DNA of 12,507 nucleotides from JANLQX01 sp043775075 (GTDB lineage: Bacteria; Actinomycetota; Acidimicrobiia; Acidimicrobiales; JANYDT01). The stretch lies in NCBI GenBank assembly GCA_043775075.1, contig JAYVSS010000134.1:1-12507 (forward strand), given 5' to 3'. Within the stretch, counting starts at the first letter, position 1, and every line of letters begins with the position of its first letter. This document shows positions 1 through 7,560 of this stretch, piece after piece. A model generated the notes under the pieces. The model was not told the DNA's origin and searched no databases. It worked only from the letters and a program-made list of their open reading frames with translations. Both the position numbers and the translations under genes were made by a program.

Positions 1-3000
1 CATTCGTCGCCGGCTCGTTCGACGAATCACCATCACCATCGGTATCCGACGCATCAACCCACATCAATGCCCCACCCACCCCGTAGGCATCTGTGGCCGC
101 CTTTCCGACCTTGATGTTGACAGCAAACTCCGAGGTGTTCCCGTTCGGATCGGTTGCTGTGGCCGTCAGTTTCGTCGTACCGGTTGTGACACGTACACCT
201 GTCGGGATGTCCAACACACCCGAGAACTGCGACTTTCCATCAGCCGTAAGTACACCTATCAATGACTGCCCCTCGCCTGATCCGCTCGCGTCGTCGTCGG
301 CGACGAAGACGTCTACCGACGCACCGGCGAAGGGCGCCTGCCCCGGCGCCGTCCCCACGTATCCCGCGACCGTCAGTTTCGAGGCGGCCAACGACGCGCT
401 CGTAAACACCGGGGAGTCGATCAGTTGGTTGGCCCGGCCAGCACTGAGGGCACCATCGTTGGCCGTCACCCCATCGGCCCCAAGATCTATCCCCAACCAC
501 AGGTTGGCGTACATAGAGTTGCCGCGAATTTGTGTTCCTGGAGCGCTATCTGACTGCACCCGAATTCCGTGACCGCGATTGCCGGCAATCACGTTGCCCT
601 CTCCGGCCGCCACGCCACCGATCACGTGGCCACCGCCCGTTCGAACGTCGATTCCACTGGCGTACGTGCCGCTTCCATCGCCGTTCGGAATCGGGGCCGA
701 GCGCGTCGCATTCAGACCAATCGTGTTGCCCTTGAGTACGTGACCGCTCCCTCCCAGGTACACGCCGCCGGCGCTGCCACCAGCGTTCCCCGATATCACG
801 TTGCCGGACCCGGCGGTCGAGCCACCAACCTGTGTGCCGACGGAGTTCAGCACCAGACCCCATCGCTCGTTTCCGAGCGCCGCGGTGCCCGCCGCATTGA
901 CACCGACGAAGTTGCCAATGATTTGCGTTCCTTTTCCACCATCGGCCCACACCCCAGCCCCGCCGTTTCCCGACAGCACATTGCGATACTCCGTCGGCGC
1001 GCCGCCGATTGTGGTGTTTGCTCCCCCAACGATCCATACGCCTCCGGTGGCGGCCCCCGGCGACCCGTTGGGCACCGCGGCAATGCCCGTAGCGTTGGTG
1101 CCGATGTAGTTGCCAAGGATCCGGGTCGATACGGCGCCGTCCACAACCTGGACTCCTCCGCGCGAGTTTCCCGATACAACGTTGCGATCAACAAGCGTAA
1201 GGCCACCGATCGTGGCGTTCTCGGCGCTGACCACGATGCCGAGAGCATTAGCGGCCGGAGCTCCGCCTTCGGCATCTGTGCCGAAGTAGTTCCCGGCAAT
1301 CACTCCAGCCGGTGCCCGCATCGTGATCGCCACGCCACCGGCAAACCGGTTGACGATGAGGCCCCGCACCACCGATTCGACGGCTGTGCTCGTAAAGGTG
1401 AGTCCGTCCACTTTGCCCGCGCTCGAGCCGTCGATTTCAATGCGGGGAACCAACTTCCACCCGGGCTGCGTCTGGGCATCGATGATCAACCCGGCGCTGA
1501 CGGCAGGCAGTGCTGCAATCGGGCGGATCGTGGCCGCGGTGGTTGCTCCTGCCCTCGTCCGGAACGTATTGCTAGAGGCCCGTAGCCCGCCACCATCGGT
1601 ACCGTTCGGCAACATGAAAACGACGTTTTCGACGGCCGCACGACGACCGGATTGAGCCAGCGACAAGTCACTCGCGAGAGCGTTGGCATTGAGGACGACC
1701 TGACGCAATGAGCCGGCGCCGGAGTCATTGGTGTTCGTCACTGTGTCGAAGTTGAAGCCGAAGTCCACTCCGGCCGCCGTGCCGATGGTGTCGCTCACGA
1801 GCGCAAGAGCTTGAGCGGTGCCCTTGGTGCCGGAGGTGAACACGCCCGTCGTCGCGTTGAAGGTTGCGCCACTTCCCGCCTCAGGAGCATCAGGCAGCGC
1901 GGGGTTTGTACCCCCGACCATGTCAGTTCGTTCGACGACCGTCTTCGCCGTGGCGTCGGTGACGAAGGTAATCACACCCGGGAGTTCAGTACTTCCGCCG
2001 CGTCGGCCGGAAAAAACGGACGCGCTCAGGACCCGAACGGCACATGCCGAGCAACTCGGGTTGGGGAACGTGTAGGCGCCGCTATCATCAGTGGACGTAG
2101 CATCTATCCAGGTGGCGATCCCATCCTTGACCTCGAACAGTTCAACGCGCGCTTTCGGTCTTCCGCTTGCGCCACTGGCGGTCGCAGTTTCACGATTACG
2201 GCCGGACCCACCGCCGTAATTCACATCCTCGAAGACGAACCCGGCAATGGTTAGTGGGGCCTTTGGTTTGCCGGTTACCGGCGTCGATCCCGGACCGGTG
2301 CCCACGCGGTTCGTTGCCGTGACGGTCACGGAATACGTTGTGCCGTTCGTCAAACCCGTAAGCGTGCATGTGGTCACACCGGTGGTGGTGCAGGTTCGTC
2401 CACCAGGCGTCGCGGTCACGATGTAACCATCGATTGCCGGCGTGTCAGGGGTAAGCACCGGTAATGTCCACGAGACAATCAGGAAACGATCACCCGGCGT
2501 TAGTTTGACCCCCGTCGGCGCCACCGGCACGATAAGCGTACGTACGGTAAGATTCAACGACCCGACACCGGCAACGTCGATGTCCACCGGAACTTCAACG
2601 GGCTCGGCTTTGGGGTTGCCCGGATCGAGACGATCATAAAGAAACACCGGAAACGTCTTAGGACTCGCCGGCCACAGCACGCCAGTGTCTTTTCCGAAAC
2701 AACTACCGGACCAGAGTGATGTGCTGACCTTCTGCGCCAGCACACACTGGGCGTTGCCGTTCGCCGGCACCTTCACCACCAGTGCCTTACAGATAGCTCC
2801 GGTTGACTCGTTCGTGGTGATCGAAACGGTCACGGGGTAATCGAGTGGTGATGGCTCATTTCCGGAACGCGTCGGCGTGCTGATCGATGCTTTGACGAAC
2901 TGGCACGGTTGGCGGGGAACAAGCGTGGTCGGGGTCCCGAGCACGAGCGAGGGCGCCTTCTCCACGGTCCGGACGGCGGCACTCACCTTGACCTGATACG

Positions 3001-3640
3001 GGCAACGCGTGGACGCGGTGGTGGCCGGGCCACCACCGGTCTGGGCGAGGCAATGGCCAATGAGGCCCGGCGACGAGTCACGGTTCCAGACCAGAAGCGT
3101 AAGTTCTACCGAGCCCTCGTCCTTGGAAATGGTGGCGACCGGAGGCTCGTTTGGGTCAATGCCATCGGCGAGCATGGAGTTGCTCGACGGGACGCCGCCG
3201 CTCACGCAAAATGTGCGCCAGAGTTCGCCTTTGTTTGCTTCGCCCGTGGGGGCGACGTACCGATACGACGCCACATAGGTGACCGAGGCGTCAAGTGGAC
3301 TACGGGTCTCGATGCGAAGCACGTTGGCGGAGTCCTTCGGGCCATCGCCACAGCCCACATCGGCCGACGGGTCGGTGTTGAGCCACGTGTCCGGAGTGAC
3401 TGGCGATGCGCTGGAGATGTCCGACGAGAGGTACAGGCTTATATTGTTGGCCGCTCGCGGCCCTGGTAAGCGCGCTTGGATTCGATCGGTGTTCTGCAGA
3501 CTGACGGTGAAAACCAAACCGATCGTCCCGGCGATCGATGCCAAAATCGTGATCGAAATCATCAGCTCGACCAGGGTGAAGGCGGCTTCGCTGGCCGTCT
3601 GTTGACGGCGCCGAACGGCGTGGCAAAGACGCCGGATCAT
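1..3640 (-). CDS. Giant prepilin-like surface protein: type IV prepilin N-terminus, Fn3, Cna-B-like domain and beta-helix repeats (3' end outside window)
   Basis: An unbroken frame of 1213 codons runs from ATG 3640 off the left edge. Residues 1-20 are a basic leader. AFTLVELMISITILASI (from residue 20) is a prepilin cleavage/methylation motif with Glu at +5 and a hydrophobic helix, so processing by prepilin peptidase and entry into a pilus or pseudopilus is expected. About 50-370 is a PilW-like, Cys-containing region. About 370-461 is a fibronectin type III domain (GYIVTATPGG, TYSVTVTATN). About 462-540 resembles Cna-B/SdrD B (IAGFVFEDVN, DDSGAYTFP). NTNDSGAGSLRQ near 632 is the signature that often precedes surface beta-helices. 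About 757-1080 holds beta-helix repeats. The visible end, DTDGDGD, looks calcium-binding. The ATG overlaps the upstream pilin stop as ATGA, implying coupled translation. Usual minor pilins are 150-300 residues. Adhesion is inferred from architecture. Confidence 0.85.
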   Translation of the reverse strand, partial: MIRRLCHAVRRRQQTASEAAFTLVELMISITILASIAGTIGLVFTVSLQNTDRIQARLPGPRAANNISLYLSSDISSASPVTPDTWLNTDPSADVGCGDGPKDSANVLRIETRSPLDASVTYVASYRYVAPTGEANKGELWRTFCVSGGVPSSNSMLADGIDPNEPPVATISKDEGSVELTLLVWNRDSSPGLIGHCLAQTGGGPATTASTRCPYQVKVSAAVRTVEKAPSLVLGTPTTLVPRQPCQFVKASISTPTRSGNEPSPLDYPVTVSITTNESTGAICKALVVKVPANGNAQCVLAQKVSTSLWSGSCFGKDTGVLWPASPKTFPVFLYDRLDPGNPKAEPVEVPVDIDVAGVGSLNLTVRTLIVPVAPTGVKLTPGDRFLIVSWTLPVLTPDTPAIDGYIVTATPGGRTCTTTGVTTCTLTGLTNGTTYSVTVTATNRVGTGPGSTPVTGKPKAPLTIAGFVFEDVNYGGGSGRNRETATASGASGRPKARVELFEVKDGIATWIDATSTDDSGAYTFPNPSCSACAVRVLSASVFSGRRGGSTELPGVITFVTDATAKTVVERTDMVGGTNPALPDAPEAGSGATFNATTGVFTSGTKGTAQALALVSDTIGTAAGVDFGFNFDTVTNTNDSGAGSLRQVVLNANALASDLSLAQSGRRAAVENVVFMLPNGTDGGGLRASSNTFRTRAGATTAATIRPIAALPAVSAGLIIDAQTQPGWKLVPRIEIDGSSAGKVDGLTFTSTAVESVVRGLIVNRFAGGVAITMRAPAGVIAGNYFGTDAEGGAPAANALGIVVSAENATIGGLTLVDRNVVSGNSRGGVQVVDGAVSTRILGNYIGTNATGIAAVPNGSPGAATGGVWIVGGANTTIGGAPTEYRNVLSGNGGAGVWADGGKGTQIIGNFVGVNAAGTAALGNERWGLVLNSVGTQVGGSTAGSGNVISGNAGGSAGGVYLGGSGHVLKGNTIGLNATRSAPIPNGDGSGTYASGIDVRTGGGHVIGGVAAGEGNVIAGNRGHGIRVQSDSAPGTQIRGNSMYANLWLGIDLGADGVTANDGALSAGRANQLIDSPVFTSASLAASKLTVAGYVGTAPGQAPFAGASVDVFVADDDASGSGEGQSLIGVLTADGKSQFSGVLDIPTGVRVTTGTTKLTATATDPNGNTSEFAVNIKVGKAATDAYGVGGALMWVDASDTDGDGDSSNEPATN
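578..1186 (-). repeat. Beta-helix repeat region encoding about 65-residue units
   Basis: Four related segments encode RNVVSGN (1166-1186), RNVLSGN (965-985), GNVISGN (785-805) and GNVIAGN (578-598). They are spaced 201, 180 and 207 bp apart. Between them recur IGG and GNYIGTNATG-like segments. The repetition is clear at protein level and diverged at DNA level. This is the usual appearance of a right-handed parallel beta-helix (PbH1 type), here within the giant prepilin-like protein. Confidence 0.75.
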
Positions 3641-4074
3641 GGTCGCTTGACGACTTCCACGAGCTGCTCACCGCGACCGCCAGGTGCCTTCACCAGCACG
3701 GTCAGCTTGAGCGAACGAAAGAGAGGATCGTCATCGGGCCGCGGACAGCCCGCTTCGAACGAACGCGAGGGGGCCCAGTGACTGGCCGACGTCACGGTGA
3801 TCGTCCACGAAGGGGTCGGCTTCAGCTCGGCCAGAGCTTTCCCGTACGACTCCTCCACTGGACCCGCACATTCCCAATCAGCGCGCTGGATCACGTCGGC
3901 CACGCGAGTCGCCAGCTGGCTGGCATCGGCGCGGCCCTTCAGCTGGTCAGCCGCCACGATCGAACTCGTGAGTGTGCTGTAAATGCCCAGAACACCGAAC
4001 GACAGGATCACGATCGTGATCAGAATCTCCAGCAGTGTGTCGCCATCTTCATTCATCTGCGCACGTACGTTCAA
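3637..4074 (-). CDS. PilV/GspI-like minor pseudopilin
   Basis: 145 residues from TTG 4074. The N-terminus has an 11-residue leader, then G|DTLLEILITIVILSFGVLGIY: Gly at -1, Asp (not Phe) at +1, and the conserved Glu at +5 (residue 16), followed by the hydrophobic assembly helix. Asp at +1 fits actinobacterial GDTL-type prepilins. The rest is a small head with two Cys (about residues 69 and 94). The TTG start is preceded at 8 nt by AGGTGA, a good Shine-Dalgarno match lying inside the duplicated pilC tail. An alternative ATG at 4056 would give a 5-residue leader with no visible ribosome-binding site. The stop overlaps the next ATG by 4 nt (ATGA). It probably acts as a minor pilin initiating or decorating the pilus with the giant prepilin downstream. 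Confidence 0.85.
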   Translation of the reverse strand: MNVRAQMNEDGDTLLEILITIVILSFGVLGIYSTLTSSIVAADQLKGRADASQLATRVADVIQRADWECAGPVEESYGKALAELKPTPSWTITVTSASHWAPSRSFEAGCPRPDDDPLFRSLKLTVLVKAPGGRGEQLVEVVKRP

Positions 4075-4100
4075 TCACGTGTTCACCTGATTGAACACGC
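4075..4100 (-). repeat. Extra copy of the pilC 3' end (26-bp direct repeat with hairpin), second of two on the coding strand
   Basis: These 26 bp are identical to 4128-4153, offset by 53 bp. The coding-strand sense contains GTGTTCA-ATCAGG-TGAACAC; with one extra C/G pair this forms an 8-bp stem and 6-nt loop. This copy lies between pilC and the pilV-like gene. It ends directly against the TTG start at 4074 and supplies the AGGTGA ribosome-binding site. Confidence 0.9.
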
Positions 4101-4127
4101 TCTGCCCAATGTGCGCAGCAAACGGCC

Positions 4128-4153
4128 TCACGTGTTCACCTGATTGAACACGC
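4128..4153 (-). repeat. Original copy of the 26-bp repeat: pilC 3' end with stop codon
   Basis: Encodes the last residues of PilC (GVFNQVNT) and its TGA. The 26 bp match 4075-4100 exactly. The flanks on both sides and the 27-bp spacer show no similarity, so this is not a simple tandem duplication of a 53-bp unit. Confidence 0.9.
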
Positions 4154-5591
4154 CATACATGGCCGACACCAGCGCATACGCCACAAATCCCACCACCAAA
4201 CCCATAAAAGCTACGATGGCAGGTTCAAACAAATCAGTAAATTTCTTCAGCCGATATTCTAACTCTCGACCGTAGAACTCTGCGGCACTGGCCAACTGCT
4301 CTTCAAGGGTACCGGAACTCTCTCCCACGCGAATCATCTGCCGGGCGGCCGCGGGAAAGAGGCCACTATCGGCAATCGGACCGGCGAGTCCATTGCCTCT
4401 CATGATTGACGTTCGAATGCCCGCGATGGCGCGCCGATATACACGATTCCCCGTCGTTTCTGCCGCCACCGCCAACGCATCCGGGAGGGGCACACCAGCC
4501 CGAACAAGGACGGAAAGGATCCGACAGAACCGCTCAATGCTGGCGGTGCGGAGCAGCGCCCCAACCTTCGGCAAACCAAGGTAGACACGATCGCGGGCCA
4601 GCTTGCCCCGTTCCCGACGGGTGAGAAGGGCAATGAAGAGCACAAACCACAGCCCGACGATGGCCATGAATGTTCCCCATGCCCCCATGAAGCCAGCAAA
4701 CGCAATCAATGCCTTTGTGGCCCACGGCAGTTCGGCATCAAACGACTCGAAAAACTCGGTAAATTTTGGAAGTACAAACACCGATAGGAGGACAATCGTG
4801 CCAATAGCCATAACAAATATGACCGACGGATACGTCATGGCCGATTTAACCTTGCGGCGCGTTTCAATTTCACGATCAAGGTAAACGGAAAGCTGGTCAA
4901 GGACATCATCAAGGCGGCCCGTGAGCTCGGCCGAACGGATCATGCTCACGAAGTATTTGGGAAATGCTTCGGAGTGTGCCTCCAGGGCTTTCGTCAGGCT
5001 GGACCCGCCGCGCAGGTCGGAGGACACGGCGGCCAAGATCGTTTGCAGCTTCCTATCCTCGGTGTCCTCGGCAATAATCCCGAGTGCGTCGATCACGGGG
5101 ATACCGGCGCGAACAAACGACGACATCTGGCGGGCGAAGATCATGACCTCTTCGCGTTTGATCTTCTTTGGGGTGAGCTCGATCTTGCCGAGTCGATTGA
5201 GGCGCCTTCGCCACCCCACCGAGGCCTTGACTGGCGAGGACGACAGTGACTTCTTCGCGGTAGACGGCGTCGTCGCATGGATCACTTGGCGTGTAGGGCG
5301 ACTCGGAACGCGCCGATCAGACGACCTTCGGCTGCGGTTCGACGGCGCCGCTTCTTGGTCGGCGCTGGCGATCCCCGAAGCTTTGGGAGACGCCGGCCCC
5401 GCATTCGACGGCCTGACCCCCGGGCGCAGTCCCCGGTAGGCGTCAAAGGAAGGATCAAGCGGTGGCCCAGGAGTGCTCCGATGGGATCGTGTCGAGGCGC
5501 CATTGCCCGGCGCCGACCCCGAGTCGTCTGCGTCGCTGGTGGACGAAGCGGCGCCGCTGGCGCGCAACCGAGTGGAGCGAAGAAAGGACAT
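4128..5591 (-). CDS. pilC: Type IV pilus inner-membrane platform protein PilC (GspF family) with a long N-terminal extension
   Basis: 487 residues. Two T2SSF domains are visible: about 150-275 (FARQMSSFVRAGIPVIDAL, TGRLDDVLDQLS, MTYPSVIFV) and about 352-477 (ERFCRILSVLVRAGVPLPDAL, GESSGTLEEQL, FEPAIVAFMG). Membrane segments lie near 255-275, 293-323 and 457-477. PilC is the polytopic platform on which the PilB motor drives pilin assembly. Family members are usually about 400 residues. Here residues 1-145 form a Ser/Arg/Pro/Ala-rich, probably disordered extension. The ATG at 5591 lies 9 nt after the pilB stop. The ribosome-binding site is weak, so a later start (for example a GTG near residue 103) cannot be excluded, but the frame is open throughout. 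Confidence 0.93.
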   Translation of the reverse strand: MSFLRSTRLRASGAASSTSDADDSGSAPGNGASTRSHRSTPGPPLDPSFDAYRGLRPGVRPSNAGPASPKASGIASADQEAAPSNRSRRSSDRRVPSRPTRQVIHATTPSTAKKSLSSSPVKASVGWRRRLNRLGKIELTPKKIKREEVMIFARQMSSFVRAGIPVIDALGIIAEDTEDRKLQTILAAVSSDLRGGSSLTKALEAHSEAFPKYFVSMIRSAELTGRLDDVLDQLSVYLDREIETRRKVKSAMTYPSVIFVMAIGTIVLLSVFVLPKFTEFFESFDAELPWATKALIAFAGFMGAWGTFMAIVGLWFVLFIALLTRRERGKLARDRVYLGLPKVGALLRTASIERFCRILSVLVRAGVPLPDALAVAAETTGNRVYRRAIAGIRTSIMRGNGLAGPIADSGLFPAAARQMIRVGESSGTLEEQLASAAEFYGRELEYRLKKFTDLFEPAIVAFMGLVVGFVAYALVSAMYGVFNQVNT

Positions 5592-5600
5592 GGCGGGCTA

Positions 5601-7358
5601 CTACAGCGTGTAGACGGTCTGCGCGACCTCTTCAATGGTCGTCACGTCATCGCCGACCAATCGAATCGCCTCGTCACGCAAAGTTCGCATACCAAACTTG
5701 ACGGCAAGTCCTCGGATTTCCTGCGGGGTCGCTCCATTCATCAACGCCGACCGGGTTTCGTCATTCATCGTGAACACCTCGTAGATGCCAATGCGATCGC
5801 GGAACCCAGAGTTGGCGCAGTAGTTGCAACCCGTCCCCCGCAAGAACACGCTCTTCTCCACGCCCCCGCTTTGGAGGTAGTACGACAGCTCGGTGGGGTT
5901 CGGTTCATATGGTGCGGCGCAACTCGTACATGTCCGACGCAGCAGGCGCTGGGCCACGACTCCGGTGAGCGACGACGCCACGAGAAATCGCTCGACGCCC
6001 ATATCGAGAAGGCGGAATAGGGCCGAGGCCGAGTCCGTGGCGTGCAGTGACGACAGTACGAGGTGCCCGGTGAGTGCCGCCTGCACGGCAATTGCCGCAG
6101 TTTCGGAGTCACGAATTTCACCGACAAGAATGACATCGGGGTCTTGACGCAGAATTGATCGCAGCCCTCCGGCAAAGGTGACGCCCGCCTGCACGTTGAT
6201 TTCGATCTGGTTGATGGCGGGAAAGACGTATTCCACCGGGTCCTCGATGGTGGTCACGTTCATTTCTGGGCGGGCGATTCGGGACAGGGTGGCGTAGAGG
6301 GTGGTCGTCTTACCGCTACCGGTCGGGCCGGTGACCATAACCATGCCGAACGGCGCCCGCACCACGGCGTCGAAGCGCTCCTTCACGTCAAGCGGCATTC
6401 CGAGGTCCACCAAATCGAACATCGAGCGGCTCTTGTCCAGCAACCGGAGCACAACCTTTTCCCCGAAGATCGTGGCGGTGCTGGCCACGCGGACGTCGAG
6501 TTCACGATCATCAACGATGGTCCGGAACTGACCATCCTGGGGTCGGCGCTTCTCCACGATGTTCATCGCCGCCATGATCTTGAGTCGACTGACGACTGCG
6601 GGCCCGACCGAAACCGGGAGTCGGATGACCTCGTTGAGCGCTCCGTCGATGCGGTATCGCACCCGCATGTAGTCCGGTGTTGGCTCCAGGTGGACGTCCG
6701 ATGCCCGGTCTCTAAGGGCCTGGGCGACCAAGCGGTCAACAACCTCCGTTACGGGTCCATCGTTGCCGTCCACATCGCTATCGGCCCGGAAGCGGGACGC
6801 AAACGGATCGGATGCCTCCCGAAGGAGGTCCTCAATTCCCGCTAAAGCTGTATATGAGGAGTTAATGGACTCCCGAATTGTCTTCTGCGAGGCCAGAAAT
6901 ACGCGGACATTTTCAACGGGAATCGCTGCGAGAATATCGGGGAGGCGACGGTCATGAGGATCGGCAATGACCACCGACAGGGTGCCATCTTCGATCGCCA
7001 CCGGAATGATGTCGTTGGCCCGAGCCACGGACTCGGCCACGAGAGCGAGGGCCACCGGGTCAGGCTCCGTCCGGCGGAGATCAAGAAGGGGAATGCCGGA
7101 CTGTTTGGACAACGCCTCGTCGAGCTGCGTCTGACTAATGAGGCCGTTCTCCAGGAGGACAGAGCCCAGCCTGCGCCCTGTAGAGCTTTGGGCGGCAAGA
7201 GCGTTGGCAAGCTCGCCGGAATCGATCGCTCCCGACGAGAGCAGGAGGGTGCCGATGGGAGCCGGAGCAACCCCGGTGCCGTTGAGGAGCGGGTCAACGT
7301 TCGCCGTGCCAACGAAGTCTTCGAGTTCTTCAATTCGGTCGCGTCGGCGCTTCAGCAT
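5601..7358 (-). CDS. pilB: Type IV pilus assembly ATPase PilB (GspE family) with MshEN-like c-di-GMP domain
   Basis: 585 residues. Residues 34-57 and 63-86 are two 24-residue motifs separated by 5 residues, each of the form xxGxxLLxxGxIxxxxLxxALxxQ. That is the MshEN c-di-GMP-binding layout; the second begins RLG, the first PIG. The ATPase domain has Walker A GPTGSGKTT (344-352), Walker B VILVGEIRD (about 409-417), a His box SSLHATDSASALFRL, and zinc-binding CTSC (477-480) with CNYC (about 510-513). It is a cytoplasmic hexameric motor that powers pilin assembly on PilC. It heads the operon; its stop is followed directly by a second TAG. The ATG at 7358 follows GAGGA very closely. PilB and not PilT is indicated by the long N-terminal domain and the zinc cysteines. 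Confidence 0.96.
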   Translation of the reverse strand: MLKRRRDRIEELEDFVGTANVDPLLNGTGVAPAPIGTLLLSSGAIDSGELANALAAQSSTGRRLGSVLLENGLISQTQLDEALSKQSGIPLLDLRRTEPDPVALALVAESVARANDIIPVAIEDGTLSVVIADPHDRRLPDILAAIPVENVRVFLASQKTIRESINSSYTALAGIEDLLREASDPFASRFRADSDVDGNDGPVTEVVDRLVAQALRDRASDVHLEPTPDYMRVRYRIDGALNEVIRLPVSVGPAVVSRLKIMAAMNIVEKRRPQDGQFRTIVDDRELDVRVASTATIFGEKVVLRLLDKSRSMFDLVDLGMPLDVKERFDAVVRAPFGMVMVTGPTGSGKTTTLYATLSRIARPEMNVTTIEDPVEYVFPAINQIEINVQAGVTFAGGLRSILRQDPDVILVGEIRDSETAAIAVQAALTGHLVLSSLHATDSASALFRLLDMGVERFLVASSLTGVVAQRLLRRTCTSCAAPYEPNPTELSYYLQSGGVEKSVFLRGTGCNYCANSGFRDRIGIYEVFTMNDETRSALMNGATPQEIRGLAVKFGMRTLRDEAIRLVGDDVTTIEEVAQTVYTL

Positions 7359-7366
7359 TCCTCAAC

Positions 7367-7405
7367 GGTCGACCCTCTTCGACCTACTCTTTAGGTCAAA
7401 AGACC
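7367..7405 (-). promoter_or_regulatory. Cluster of GGTC/GACC inverted repeats in the pilB leader
   Basis: In 39 bp there are GGTCGACC (7367-7374), GACCTA-CTCTT-TAGGTC (7381-7397) and GGTC-AAAA-GACC (7394-7405). The arms overlap, so alternative hairpins or a multi-site operator are possible. The cluster begins 8 bp before the pilB ATG. No known factor site was recognised. Confidence 0.45.
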
Positions 7406-7545
7406 ACTTTCACAATGAATGTTTCTTTCCTATTTTTCTTCCAGAAAACGGTCATATTCACGGAGAGTCGGCCGATAGGAACGAGTTAAGGTCCACCCGA
7501 TTGCTGGCCGCACCCTAACCAGGCGCACCGGGTTGACTCCTCCAC

Positions 7546-7551
7546 TACCCT
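7546..7551 (+). promoter_or_regulatory. Candidate -10 box of the HTH regulator gene
   Basis: TACCCT fits the actinobacterial TAnnnT -10 pattern and lies 9 nt before the ATG, giving a very short leader. TTGACT at 7533-7538 is too close to act as its -35. Confidence 0.3.
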
Positions 7552-7560
7552 CGGGGTGCA

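Larger units (their letters stand above)
7359..7560. promoter_or_regulatory. Divergent intergenic region between pilB and the HTH regulator
   Basis: A 202-bp noncoding stretch, markedly AT-richer than its surroundings at about 7398-7460, with a polypyrimidine run on the plus strand at 7420-7441. It should hold the pil operon promoter, but I cannot place -35/-10 boxes for pilB with confidence. The pilB-proximal part contains the GGTC/GACC cluster listed separately. Confidence 0.55.

Noticed and set aside
569..1585. Long plus-strand open frames opposite the giant prepilin gene (for example 569-1585)
   Set aside because: They are Arg/His-rich, low-information translations with no recognisable motif. 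The minus strand carries one continuous frame with clear prepilin, Fn3 and beta-helix features.
4006..4021. Perfect 16-bp palindrome GATCACGATCGTGATC
   Set aside because: It falls in the Ile/Thr/Val codons of the pilin hydrophobic helix and is explained by codon choice there.
5277..6020. 247-codon plus-strand frame opposite pilB and pilC
   Set aside because: It spans the junction of two well-supported minus-strand genes and has an Arg-rich shadow composition with no family resemblance.
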